A stretch of 64,000 nucleotides of DNA from Acetobacter vaccinii (GTDB taxonomy: Bacteria; Pseudomonadota; Alphaproteobacteria; Acetobacterales; Acetobacteraceae): the NCBI RefSeq assembly GCF_008365315.1, contig NZ_CP043506.1:1-64000 (forward strand). The letters run 5' to 3'. The first letter of the stretch is position 1; every line of letters starts with the position of its first letter. The position numbers and the translations under genes are program-made. Below the pieces are notes generated by a model. That model worked only from the letters and a program-made list of their open reading frames with translations, had not been told where the DNA came from and did not search any database. Of this stretch, positions 1 to 7,788 are shown piece by piece.

Positions 1-575
1 ACCGGCCAGGCCACCGATGTGCTGCGCCCGACGCCCTCTTTCCACTGAGGGGATGTCTGACTGAGATAGTCGGTAAAGACATAGGTTGTGCCCGAGGCAT
101 CGGCCCGGTGTAGCGGCACAATGGGGATGGCAGGTAGGGACAGGTCAGGGTTAAGGGCTACAATCCGCGGGTCATTCCAATCCGTGATGGTGCCTGCAAA
201 AATATCCGCCAGCACCGGGCCGGTCAGCCGTAATGCCCCATCGGGTACACCGGGCACATTGGCCGCAACCACAACACCACCAATAGCCGTTGGAAACTGG
301 ACAAGGTGCCCGGCGACAAGCCGGTCATGCGCCATGGGGGCGTCAGATGCGCCAAAATCCACCGTGCCAGCCAGAACCTGATTCTGCCCGCCACCAGAAC
401 CTATGGTCTGGTAATTGACCCGCACATCAATGCTTTTAGCGCTCCCTGCTGACCAGCTCTCATACAACGGGGCGGCAAAGCTGGAGCCAGCGCCCGTTAC
501 CTCCGTGGCCTGTACAGCATGGGGGGACAGAGCAGTCGCACCACAGAGTAGCACGACAAAACAGGCTTTCTTCAT
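1..575 (-). CDS. pstS: Phosphate ABC transporter substrate-binding protein PstS (5' part, runs off the window)
   Basis: This is the N-terminal 191 residues of a periplasmic phosphate-binding protein; the 3' end lies outside the window. Translation of the minus strand from the ATG at 575 gives a classic signal peptide (MKK, then a hydrophobic core, cleavage after VQA). The mature start contains GAGSSFAAPLYESW, the phosphate-binding loop typical of PstS. Further family marks are GSGGGQNQ, DFGASDAPM, TDWNDPRI and HRADASGTTYVFTDYLS. PstS delivers inorganic phosphate to the PstCAB permease, whose genes would be expected further downstream, off the window. The gene starts about 260 bp after the pheT stop and is separated from it by an intrinsic terminator. 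A convincing two-half Pho box was not found upstream. Confidence 0.93.
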   Translation of the reverse strand, partial: MKKACFVVLLCGATALSPHAVQATEVTGAGSSFAAPLYESWSAGSAKSIDVRVNYQTIGSGGGQNQVLAGTVDFGASDAPMAHDRLVAGHLVQFPTAIGGVVVAANVPGVPDGALRLTGPVLADIFAGTITDWNDPRIVALNPDLSLPAIPIVPLHRADASGTTYVFTDYLSQTSPQWKEGVGRSTSVAWP

Positions 576-734
576 CACACCCACATCCATTCCTGCCATT
601 GCTCCTTTACCCCTGACATCCACGCCGCCGCAGGCTGACCGAAGGCGGGTGAAATATTACAAAATGACTGTTTGGTTAGTCGCTTACCACATCCCCTTCT
701 TATGCGGCACCAGCCTGTAATAAATCTGAAACAA

Positions 735-774
735 AAAATGCGCCTCTCCCTTTTCCAAGGCAGAGGCGCATTTT
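735..774 (-). terminator. Intrinsic terminator after pheST
   Basis: A 13-bp perfect stem (735-747 pairing with 762-774, AAAATGCGCCTCT type) with a 14-nt loop lies 60 bp past the pheT stop. On the minus strand it is followed by a T run. It separates pheST from pstS. Confidence 0.85.
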
Positions 775-835
775 CAGAACTCACAAAGCGGTTATTGCCC
801 TGTCAGACAAAGGCAAACACGGGCTAAAAACCAGC

Positions 836-3295
836 CTAGCGCAGGGTCGCACCCGTTGCTTTGGTCACAGCAGCCACAATCCGTTCGGACACGGCTTCCA
901 GTTCCGCATCGGTCAGGCTTTTTTCCACAGGCTGGAGTGTGACCTCCACCCCAATGGAGCGATGGCCCTCAGGCACATGCGGGCCTGTGTAAACATCAAA
1001 CAGGCTGACATCGCTGACCAGTTGCCGCTCGGCCCCACGCACGGCCCGCAGCACACCTTCACCCGGCACATCCTGCGCCACCACAAATGCAAAATCGCGG
1101 CGGACAGGCTGGAAGGCTGACAGCTTGGGGGCTGTTTTTTTCTTGCGCTTGGGTTCGGGCACAGCGTCCGGCAGAACCTCGAAGGCTACAACCGGCACAT
1201 CAATCCCCTCGGCCTGCAACAAGGAGGGGTGCAGTTCCCCAAACCTTGCCAGAACCAGCTTAGGTCCCTGTCGCAGCACGCCAGAACGGCCGGGATGGTA
1301 CCAGCCCGGCGCATCAGTCGTGGTTGTCACGCCTTCAAGGTTCACACCAAGCTGGCGCAGCAGTTCCAGCGCATCGGCCTTGGCGGCCCATAGCGACACA
1401 GCCTGCTCCCCCACACCGGGGGAGCGCGGCGTATGGCCAGCCCGCACACCAGCCGCCACAACCTGCTGCCCGTCCTGTGCAAAGGCCGGTCCGATTTCAA
1501 ACAGGCCAATATCTGCCCAGCCGCGTGCACTGTTGGCACGCACGGCTGCCACAAGGTTGACCAGCGGCGTCGGGCGCATCTGATCCAGATCGGAGGCAAT
1601 CGGGTTAAGCAAGCGCAGGCTGTCCGGCGCGCCACCAAACCGCTGGGCCTCGTCATACGATACAAAGGAAAAGCCAACCGTTTCCGTCAGCCCACGAGCA
1701 GCCAGCAAGCGCCGGGCAAGCGCCAGCCGTGCCTGACGGGGCGACAGTGTTGCGGCAGGCACCGTGCCAAGGCTGGGCAGCGGCATGGCAGGGACGGCAT
1801 CCAGCCCCTTCAGGCGCAGAATTTCCTCCACCAGATCGCTCTCAGCCTCGATGGTCGCCACGGACTGCGCCGCACGGCTGGCGACATCGGCTGCCAGATC
1901 CCGCCCCTGCGACAGCACGGGCTTTTGGGCAATGTCATTACGCCAGGATGGCACATGCACCTGCACAGCCTCATCCGTACGCTCGGCAACCTCAAACCCC
2001 AGCTTTTCCAGCAGGACCACGCTGTCGTCGGCTGGCACAGCCAGCCCGCCCAGACTTTCAAGCCGCCCGAAACGCAAGGTGGCTGTACGCTGCCAGTCAG
2101 GCTGTGCCCCAGCGGACACGACCTCACTAGCCTCCCCGCCGCACAGGTCAACAATCATGCGGGTTGCTGCTTCCAGCGCGGCTACGGGCAATGCCTGATC
2201 CATACCCCGCTCGAAGCGATAGCTGGAATCGGACGACAGGCCGAGCCTGCGGGTGCTCAGGGCAATCCGCACGGGGTCAAACAGCGCACATTCGATAAAG
2301 ACATCCGTTGTGTCTTCATCCGCACCGCTAGCCTGCCCGCCCATAATCCCGGCCACAGACTGCACACCCGCCTGATCGGCGATAACGCAGTCCTCGGCCG
2401 ACAGGGTGTAATCCTGCCCGTCCAGCGCGCGGAAGGTTTCCCCACCGCCACGGCAGACTGTCAGACGCGCGCCAGAAATCTTGCCCGCGTCAAACACATG
2501 CAGCGGGCGGCCAAGATCGAAGCAGAAATAGTTGGTAATATCGACCAGCGCAGAAATCGGGCGCAGGCCAACGCTTTCCAGCCTCTGGCGCAGCCAGTCC
2601 GGGCTGGGGCCGTTGCGTACGCCACGCACCACGCGGCCCAGCACCCAGGGGCAGGCCTCTGGATAGGTAATGGCCCACTCCACGGGTGAAGGGAATGTGC
2701 CTTCCACCGTTTCCGCCAGCCACGGGCGCAGCGTGCCCAGCCCTGCGGCGGCAAGGTCACGCGCTATGCCACGCACACCCAGAGCATCGCCCCGGTTTGG
2801 CGTAATGGCAATTTCAATAACCACATCATCCAGACCGGCAAAATCGGCATAGGACTGGCCGGGTAGCGTGTCCTCCGGCAGTTCCGCAATGCCGTTGCTT
2901 TCCTCACCCAGACCCAGCTCCCGCAGGGAGCACAGCATACCGCCGCTGGCCTCGCCCCGGATGGCACCTTTTTTGATGGTGATATCCAGCCCCGGCACAT
3001 ACGTACCCGGCGGGGCAAAAATGACAGCAAGCCCGGTGCGGGCATTGGGGGCACCGCAGACAACCTGCACGGGGTCAAACCCCGGCCCGGCATCCACACG
3101 GCACACCCGCAGGCGGTCGGCATTGGGGTGTGGCTGGGCCTCGACAATACGGGCCGTCAGAAACGGCTGAAGGGCCGCACCACGGTTTTCAACCCCTTCC
3201 ACCTCAAGCCCGATCTGGTTGAGTGTGGCGCAGATTTCCGCCAGGGTTGCCTGTGTGTCCAGGTGCTCATAAAGCCATGACAGCGTGAACTTCAT
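836..3295 (-). CDS. pheT: Phenylalanine-tRNA ligase beta subunit
   Basis: Beta subunit of the cytoplasmic alpha2-beta2 phenylalanyl-tRNA synthetase, which charges tRNA-Phe with ATP and phenylalanine. At 819 residues it is near the usual bacterial length. The N-terminal tRNA-binding (EMAP-like) domain spans about residues 40-150, followed by B3/B4 (about 210-385), B5 (about 405-495), the catalytic-like core, and the C-terminal FDX-ACB anticodon-binding domain, which begins at about 725 (FQPVRRDFAFVV). Compared with my recollection of the family, there is about 28 extra residues inside B5, between PSWRNDI (449-455) and EAESDLVEEI (483-492). The start follows the pheS stop by 3 nt, so the two are co-translated. 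Confidence 0.97.
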   Translation of the reverse strand: MKFTLSWLYEHLDTQATLAEICATLNQIGLEVEGVENRGAALQPFLTARIVEAQPHPNADRLRVCRVDAGPGFDPVQVVCGAPNARTGLAVIFAPPGTYVPGLDITIKKGAIRGEASGGMLCSLRELGLGEESNGIAELPEDTLPGQSYADFAGLDDVVIEIAITPNRGDALGVRGIARDLAAAGLGTLRPWLAETVEGTFPSPVEWAITYPEACPWVLGRVVRGVRNGPSPDWLRQRLESVGLRPISALVDITNYFCFDLGRPLHVFDAGKISGARLTVCRGGGETFRALDGQDYTLSAEDCVIADQAGVQSVAGIMGGQASGADEDTTDVFIECALFDPVRIALSTRRLGLSSDSSYRFERGMDQALPVAALEAATRMIVDLCGGEASEVVSAGAQPDWQRTATLRFGRLESLGGLAVPADDSVVLLEKLGFEVAERTDEAVQVHVPSWRNDIAQKPVLSQGRDLAADVASRAAQSVATIEAESDLVEEILRLKGLDAVPAMPLPSLGTVPAATLSPRQARLALARRLLAARGLTETVGFSFVSYDEAQRFGGAPDSLRLLNPIASDLDQMRPTPLVNLVAAVRANSARGWADIGLFEIGPAFAQDGQQVVAAGVRAGHTPRSPGVGEQAVSLWAAKADALELLRQLGVNLEGVTTTTDAPGWYHPGRSGVLRQGPKLVLARFGELHPSLLQAEGIDVPVVAFEVLPDAVPEPKRKKKTAPKLSAFQPVRRDFAFVVAQDVPGEGVLRAVRGAERQLVSDVSLFDVYTGPHVPEGHRSIGVEVTLQPVEKSLTDAELEAVSERIVAAVTKATGATLR

Positions 3296-3298
3296 TTC

Positions 3299-4369
3299 TT
3301 ACAGCCCTTCGTGCAGCAGCGCGGGCGCAAGCGGGTCGGACCCGTAATGGCGCAGCCAGCGGATATCACTTTCGTAAAACGAACGCAGGTCGGGAATACC
3401 GTTTTTGAGCATGGCCAGACGCTCGACCCCCATCCCGAAGGCAAAGCCCTGCCACTCCTGCGGGTCCAGCCCACAGTTGGCCAGTACGCGGGCATGCACC
3501 ATGCCTGCCCCCAGCACTTCCAGCCAGTCCTCGCCCGCGCCGATTTCACCCGTCTTGCGTGACCAGCCGATATCAACCTCCAAAGAGGGTTCGGTAAACG
3601 GGAAGTAGGAGGAGCGGAAACGCACAGGCATATCCGGCTTGGCAAAAAACGCCCTCAGGAAGTCGATCAGACAGCCCTTGAGGTGGCCCAGCGTAATGCC
3701 CTGCCCCACGACCAGCCCTTCGCACTGGTGGAACATGGGGGAATGTGTGGCGTCGTGGTCTGCGCGGTAGGTCCGGCCCGGCGCGATAATGCGGATCGGC
3801 GGCTTCTGCGCCAGCATGGTCCTGATCTGCACGCCCGAGGTCTGGGTCCGCAGCACGCGTGTGACATCCAGCCCCGGCACTGGCGGCAGGTAGAAGGTGT
3901 CGTGGTCTGTACGCGCCGGGTGGTGGTCTGGCGTGTTCAGTGCGGAGAAATTGTGCCAGTCGGTTTCAATGTCCGGCCCTTCAGCGACCTGAAAGCCCAT
4001 GACGCCGAAAATGGCGCTCATTTCCTCCACCGCGCGGCTGATGGGGTGGATATACCCCTGCACAGTGGCCGGTGGCGGCAGACTGACATCCACCCGCTCT
4101 GCATTCAGGCGGGCTTCCATGGCGGCGGCTTCGAGCACGCGGCCCCTGTCTTCGACCAGTTGTGTCAGTTCGTCACGCAGGCGGTTCAGCGCTGCCCCAC
4201 GGGCCTTGCGCTCGTCGGGCTGCATTTTGCCCAGCGCCTTGAGCAGGCCCGTCAGCCGCCCTGATTTTCCAAGCGTGCTAACCCGCACAGCATCCCAGGC
4301 CCGCATATCGGCAGCGCCTGCCAGTTCGGACAGGACATCCTGCCGCAGAATTTCGAGATCGTCGCTCAT
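3299..4369 (-). CDS. pheS: Phenylalanine-tRNA ligase alpha subunit
   Basis: Catalytic alpha subunit of phenylalanyl-tRNA synthetase, 356 residues, the usual size. An N-terminal coiled-coil arm (about 1-90) is followed by the class II catalytic core. Visible class II marks are DTFYLPP, the HQCEGLV segment, motif 2 (FRSSYFPFTEPSLEVD) and motif 3 (GMGVERLAML). The ATG at 4369 is preceded by GAGG at a good distance. It is the first gene of pheS-pheT. I looked for a Phe-rich leader peptide upstream (4370-4487) and found none that convinces. Confidence 0.97.
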   Translation of the reverse strand: MSDDLEILRQDVLSELAGAADMRAWDAVRVSTLGKSGRLTGLLKALGKMQPDERKARGAALNRLRDELTQLVEDRGRVLEAAAMEARLNAERVDVSLPPPATVQGYIHPISRAVEEMSAIFGVMGFQVAEGPDIETDWHNFSALNTPDHHPARTDHDTFYLPPVPGLDVTRVLRTQTSGVQIRTMLAQKPPIRIIAPGRTYRADHDATHSPMFHQCEGLVVGQGITLGHLKGCLIDFLRAFFAKPDMPVRFRSSYFPFTEPSLEVDIGWSRKTGEIGAGEDWLEVLGAGMVHARVLANCGLDPQEWQGFAFGMGVERLAMLKNGIPDLRSFYESDIRWLRHYGSDPLAPALLHEGL

Positions 4370-4487
4370 GAAACCTCACGCGAGGAAAGAAAGGGCTACC
4401 GCGCGGATACAATTTCCCGCCTGCCGAGAAAAGCCCCATCGCACGAAAACACCCCATGGCCGCATGGACGGAGGGGCCATAAATGCA

Positions 4488-4516
4488 GAAAGGCCGCCCA
4501 CGGGGGACGGCCTTTC
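4488..4516 (-). terminator. Probable terminator after rpmI-rplT
   Basis: A 9-bp perfect stem (4488-4496 with 4508-4516, GAAAGGCCG type) lies 29 bp past the rplT stop. The T tract on the minus strand is interrupted, so termination strength is uncertain. Confidence 0.6.
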
Positions 4517-4544
4517 CCTAACCTTGATCGGGCCAGGGCAGTGC

Positions 4545-4904
4545 TCAGGCCGCGAGGGCTGCCTGGGCCTGCTTCACGATCTCGGCGAAGGTTGCTGCGT
4601 CATCAAAAGCGATGGCGGCCAGAACCTTACGGTCGATTTCGATACCAGCCTTGTCCAGACCGTTGATGAAACGGCTGTAGGTCAGGCCATGTTCACGCAC
4701 AGCGGCGTTGATACGCTGGATCCACAGAGCGCGGAATTCACGCTTCTTGTTGCGGCGGTCGCGGTAGGCATAACGCAGTGCCTTTTCGACGCGCTCCAGC
4801 GCAATGCGGTAGTTGGTGGAAGACCGGCCGCGATAGCCCTTGGCCAGATCCAGAACTTTTTTGTGGCGAGCGTGGGTGGTAACGCCGCGTTTTACTCGTG
4901 CCAT
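4545..4904 (-). CDS. rplT: 50S ribosomal protein L20
   Basis: Ribosomal protein L20, 119 residues, required early in 50S assembly and bound to 23S rRNA. The start [16 protein letters not shown] and the [19 protein letters not shown] segment are diagnostic. It follows rpmI after 14 nt, the standard L35-L20 pair. The infC gene that often precedes this pair elsewhere is not adjacent here. Confidence 0.98.
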   Translation of the reverse strand: MARVKRGVTTHARHKKVLDLAKGYRGRSSTNYRIALERVEKALRYAYRDRRNKKREFRALWIQRINAAVREHGLTYSRFINGLDKAGIEIDRKVLAAIAFDDAATFAEIVKQAQAALAA

Positions 4905-4918
4905 ATTTTAGATGCTCC

Positions 4919-5122
4919 TCAGGCCAGCCCGTAGGGGGCCCACTGCTTGACTGTACGACCGTCCTGCACTGTCAGGGTCTGCGTGCCGCGGGCGGTACGC
5001 TTCATCTTCTGCGTGCGCTTGATAAGGCCGTGACGCTTGCCGCACGGGCCGGAGAGCACCTTGCCGGTCGCGGTGATTTTGAACCGCTTCTTGACCGACG
5101 ACTTGGTCTTCATCTTGGGCAT
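4919..5122 (-). CDS. rpmI: 50S ribosomal protein L35
   Basis: Ribosomal protein L35, 67 residues. The start [15 protein letters not shown] is the family N terminus. The reading frame stays open for 14 more codons upstream, but the ATG at 5122 has a strong Shine-Dalgarno (CAGGAGA) 6 nt before it and matches the family start, so the shorter form is chosen. Basic composition and the [15 protein letters not shown] segment fit an rRNA-binding protein. It is co-transcribed with rplT. Confidence 0.97.
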   Translation of the reverse strand: MPKMKTKSSVKKRFKITATGKVLSGPCGKRHGLIKRTQKMKRTARGTQTLTVQDGRTVKQWAPYGLA

Positions 5123-5234
5123 TTTCTGTCTCCTGGAAAACACTGGGAACCTGGCCACCACCATGACGAGTCATAGTCGTGACCTGCACGGCCGGGCATG
5201 CCCCACAGGCCCGGACGCGTGCGCGAGAGCGCTC

Positions 5235-5263
5235 GCTTTAAAAGAAAGCCCCGCCAGTTTCAA
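5235..5263 (-). promoter_or_regulatory. Possible sigma-70 promoter of rpmI-rplT
   Basis: On the minus strand TTGAAA (5258-5263) and TAAAGC (5235-5240) are separated by 17 nt, 113 bp upstream of the L35 start. The -10 element matches only 3 of 6 consensus positions, so this is weak. A short palindrome (GCGAG-AGCG-CTCGC, 5222-5235) directly follows. Confidence 0.3.
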
Positions 5264-5381
5264 CCCCTGACAGGGCAATCACAGCGTATTGGGCGCATTT
5301 CTGCCTGCTTTTTACCCGCCCTGCACCGCAACACAGTACAGTCTTGCGGGCATGGCCCAGGCAGCACAGCACCCCGTTCGC

Positions 5382-5825
5382 TCAACCCACCATAACGGCG
5401 GCTGCCGAGCGGATGGCATGGGCCATGGCCTGCACCCCGTTGCCACGGTTGGTAGAAAGAGCCTGCACAAGCCCGAGGTCACTGAGGAAGGTGGGCTCTG
5501 TGGCCTCTATTTCCGCACGGGTCCGCCCGGAGTAGACACGCAGCAGCAGCGCCACCAACCCACACACAATGGCGGCATCGGACGACCCGGCAAAATACAG
5601 CCTGTCGCCCTCCTGGTGCTCCTGCAACCAGACCTGGCTCTGACAGCCCGGCACGCGGTGGGCATCATCACACCACTGGGTTGGAAACGGCGGCAGCTTG
5701 CGGCCCATTTCTATGATGTACTGGTACCGCTCCATCCAGTCATCAAAGATATCCAGCTCATCCGCAATGGCCTCTATGGCCAGTGCCGCTGTCTCTTCTC
5801 GGGGGATAACAAATGCTGCGTCCAT
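5382..5825 (-). CDS. sufE: SufE-family sulfur acceptor protein
   Basis: SufE accepts persulfide sulfur from the cysteine desulfurase SufS and passes it to the SufBCD scaffold for Fe-S cluster assembly. The protein has 147 residues, the usual size. The pattern DDWMERYQYIIEMGRKLPP, then VPGCQSQVW with the acceptor Cys61, then SDAAIVCGLVALLLRVYSG is diagnostic. Its ATG overlaps the hslU stop by one base (TAATG), which implies translational coupling with the heat-shock protease genes rather than with a suf operon. No other suf gene is in the window. Confidence 0.93.
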   Translation of the reverse strand: MDAAFVIPREETAALAIEAIADELDIFDDWMERYQYIIEMGRKLPPFPTQWCDDAHRVPGCQSQVWLQEHQEGDRLYFAGSSDAAIVCGLVALLLRVYSGRTRAEIEATEPTFLSDLGLVQALSTNRGNGVQAMAHAIRSAAAVMVG

Positions 5826-7135
5826 TACAGAATAAACCTGCTCAGATCGCCCTTGCGGGCCAGGGGAGCCACCTTGTCCCGCACCATGTCGGCTGTGACA
5901 ACCACTGTTTCCCCCGCCCGTTCCGACGCGGTGAAGGAAATATCCTCCAGCAGTTTTTCCAGCACCGTGGACAACCGGCGAGCACCAATGTTTTCAACAC
6001 GCTCGTTGATATCAGCCGCCAGTTCCGCCAGGGCATCCACGGCAGCGTCCTCAAATTCCAGTGTCACGCCTTCGGCCTGCATCAGGGCGATATACTGCTT
6101 GATCTGGGAATGCTCGGGGTCTGTCAGAATCCGGCGCAAATCATCCCGCGTCAGAGGGCTGAGTTCAACCCGGATCGGCAGGCGGCCCTGGAGTTCGGGC
6201 AGCAGGTCTGACGGCTTGGCAACGTGGAACGCACCCGATGCAATAAAAAGAATATGGTCTGTCCTGACCGGGCCATGCTTGGTGGAGACCGTTGTGCCTT
6301 CGATCAGGGGCAGCAGGTCACGCTGTACCCCCTCGCGCGAGACATCACCCCCCTTTATGCCGCCTTCGGTCGAACGCGCGCAGACCTTGTCGATCTCATC
6401 CAGAAACACAATGCCGCTTTCCTGTGTCAGGGCCACGGCCTCACGCGTCAGAGACTCGCTATCGAGCAGTTTTTCCGTTTCTTCACGCCGCAGATGCTCG
6501 CGGGCAGCGGCTACCGTCATTTTACGGGCCTTGGGGCCACGGCTCATGAAGGTTTTCATCATCTCCCCAAAGTTGATGACCTGCCCCGGCACGGCACCGG
6601 GCATGTCCGTGCCTGCGGCTGGGGGCTCAACCGTGGTGATTTCGATTTCCTTGTCTTCCAACTGCCCGCTGCGCAGCATGGTGCGGAAGCGACTGCGTGT
6701 GTCGGCTGAAGATGCCTCACCCGCCAGAACGTTGATAATCCGCTCCTCTGCTGCTTCTGCTGCTTTATCCTCCACATCCTTGCGGCGGGCGTTCTTGAGC
6801 ATGACAATGGCGGCATCGACCAGATCGCGCACGATACTATCCACATCGCGCCCGACGTAACCGACCTCGGTAAACTTTGTGGCTTCTACCTTCAGAAACG
6901 GTGCCTGTGCCAGCTTGGCCAGACGGCGCGCTATTTCTGTCTTGCCGCACCCCGTCGGCCCGATCATGAGGATATTGCGGGGCACGACTTCCTCACGCAG
7001 GCCTTCGGGCAACTGTGCCCTGCGCCAGCGGTTGCGCAGGGCTATGGCCACTGCACGCTTGGCATCGTCCTGCCCGACAATAAAACGGTCAAGTTCGCGC
7101 ACGGTCTCACGCGGGGAAAAACTGGCTACTCCCAT
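5825..7135 (-). CDS. hslU: ATP-dependent protease ATPase subunit HslU (ClpY)
   Basis: AAA+ unfoldase of the HslUV protease, 436 residues. It unfolds substrates and threads them into the HslV peptidase chamber. The N terminus ([20 protein letters not shown]) is typical, followed by Walker A ([17 protein letters not shown]), the intermediate I-domain (about residues 110-240), Walker B ([11 protein letters not shown]) and the C-terminal DLSRFIL that docks into HslV. The start overlaps the hslV stop (TGATG). Confidence 0.97.
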   Translation of the reverse strand: MGVASFSPRETVRELDRFIVGQDDAKRAVAIALRNRWRRAQLPEGLREEVVPRNILMIGPTGCGKTEIARRLAKLAQAPFLKVEATKFTEVGYVGRDVDSIVRDLVDAAIVMLKNARRKDVEDKAAEAAEERIINVLAGEASSADTRSRFRTMLRSGQLEDKEIEITTVEPPAAGTDMPGAVPGQVINFGEMMKTFMSRGPKARKMTVAAAREHLRREETEKLLDSESLTREAVALTQESGIVFLDEIDKVCARSTEGGIKGGDVSREGVQRDLLPLIEGTTVSTKHGPVRTDHILFIASGAFHVAKPSDLLPELQGRLPIRVELSPLTRDDLRRILTDPEHSQIKQYIALMQAEGVTLEFEDAAVDALAELAADINERVENIGARRLSTVLEKLLEDISFTASERAGETVVVTADMVRDKVAPLARKGDLSRFIL

Positions 7136-7734
7136 CAGACGTCTCCCTGCGCTACGGCACTGTCCAGGGTTTCGACCCTGACAGAATGGTTGGTGTAAAC
7201 ACAGATATCCCCCGCAATCTTCATGGACCGGCGGGCGATCTCCTCAGCACTCAGCCCTTCTACGGTCAGCAGGGCGCGGGCCGCCGACAGCGCGTAATTG
7301 CCGCCAGACCCAATGGCCACAATGCCATCCTCAGGCTCCAGCACGTCTCCGTTGCCTGTCAGGGTGTAGGAATGTTCGGTATCGGCCACCGCCATCATGG
7401 CCTCCAGCCGCCGCAGGTAGCGGTCGGTGCGCCAGTCCTTGGCCAGTTCGACACAGGCGCGCTCAAGCTGGCCGGGATAACGCTCCAGCTTGGCTTCCAG
7501 CCGTTCCAGCAGGGTAAAGGCATCGGCCGTGGCCCCTGCAAACCCTGCCAGAATAGAACCAGACGGGCCAATACGGCGGACCTTGCGCGCATTGCCCTTG
7601 ATGACCGTGCTGCCCAGCGTGACCTGCCCGTCGCCTGCCATGGCGACCTGGCTGCCCCGGCGCACGCACAGGATGGTTGTCCCGTGCCAGCCGACGGGAT
7701 CATGGGGGGAGGAGTTGGCTTGAAAATTCTGCAT
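7135..7734 (-). CDS. hslV: ATP-dependent protease peptidase subunit HslV (ClpQ)
   Basis: N-terminal threonine peptidase of the HslUV complex, 199 residues. The segment [12 protein letters not shown] places the catalytic Thr at about residue 19, after a short propeptide. The stretches [12 protein letters not shown] and [12 protein letters not shown] are family signatures. The frame is open further upstream, but the ATG at 7734 begins the recognisable protein and sits just below a heat-shock promoter. The predicted leader is only a few nucleotides long and has no strong Shine-Dalgarno. Confidence 0.96.
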   Translation of the reverse strand: MQNFQANSSPHDPVGWHGTTILCVRRGSQVAMAGDGQVTLGSTVIKGNARKVRRIGPSGSILAGFAGATADAFTLLERLEAKLERYPGQLERACVELAKDWRTDRYLRRLEAMMAVADTEHSYTLTGNGDVLEPEDGIVAIGSGGNYALSAARALLTVEGLSAEEIARRSMKIAGDICVYTNHSVRVETLDSAVAQGDV

Positions 7735-7745
7735 GATCTTCAAGA

Positions 7746-7777
7746 AAATAGGTTTTCTTTCCGTCAGGACAAGGGGG
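7746..7777 (-). promoter_or_regulatory. Sigma-32 (heat-shock) promoter of hslV-hslU-sufE
   Basis: On the minus strand CCCCCTTG (-35, CTTG at 7770-7773) and CCTATTT (-10, 7746-7752) are separated by exactly 17 nt. This closely matches the alphaproteobacterial RpoH pattern CTTG-N17-CYTATNT as I recall it. The -10 element ends 11 nt before the hslV ATG, so the transcript leader would be very short. Confidence 0.7.
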
Positions 7778-7788
7778 CAATGCCCCCT
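7772..7788 (-). terminator. GC hairpin at the end of the hybrid kinase gene
   Basis: A 7-bp perfect stem (AGGGGGC, 7772-7778, with 7782-7788) and a 3-nt loop overlap the kinase stop codon and the -35 of the hslV promoter. There is no T tract, so its role as a terminator is uncertain. Confidence 0.35.

Noticed and set aside
650..675. Pho box upstream of pstS
   Set aside because: One half site (CAGTCAT on the minus strand at 664-670) resembles the consensus, but the second half does not match at the required spacing.
4370..4487. Attenuator leader peptide for pheST
   Set aside because: Short minus-strand frames exist but none has a run of Phe codons followed by alternative hairpins and a T tract.
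5222..5235. Palindrome GCGAG-AGCG-CTCGC followed by TTTAAAA as a plus-strand terminator
   Set aside because: No plus-strand gene lies upstream, and it sits in the leader of rpmI; five base pairs are too few.
5289..6860. A 523-codon open frame antisense to sufE and hslU
   Set aside because: Covers two certain genes; Ser/Arg-rich composition with no family resemblance.
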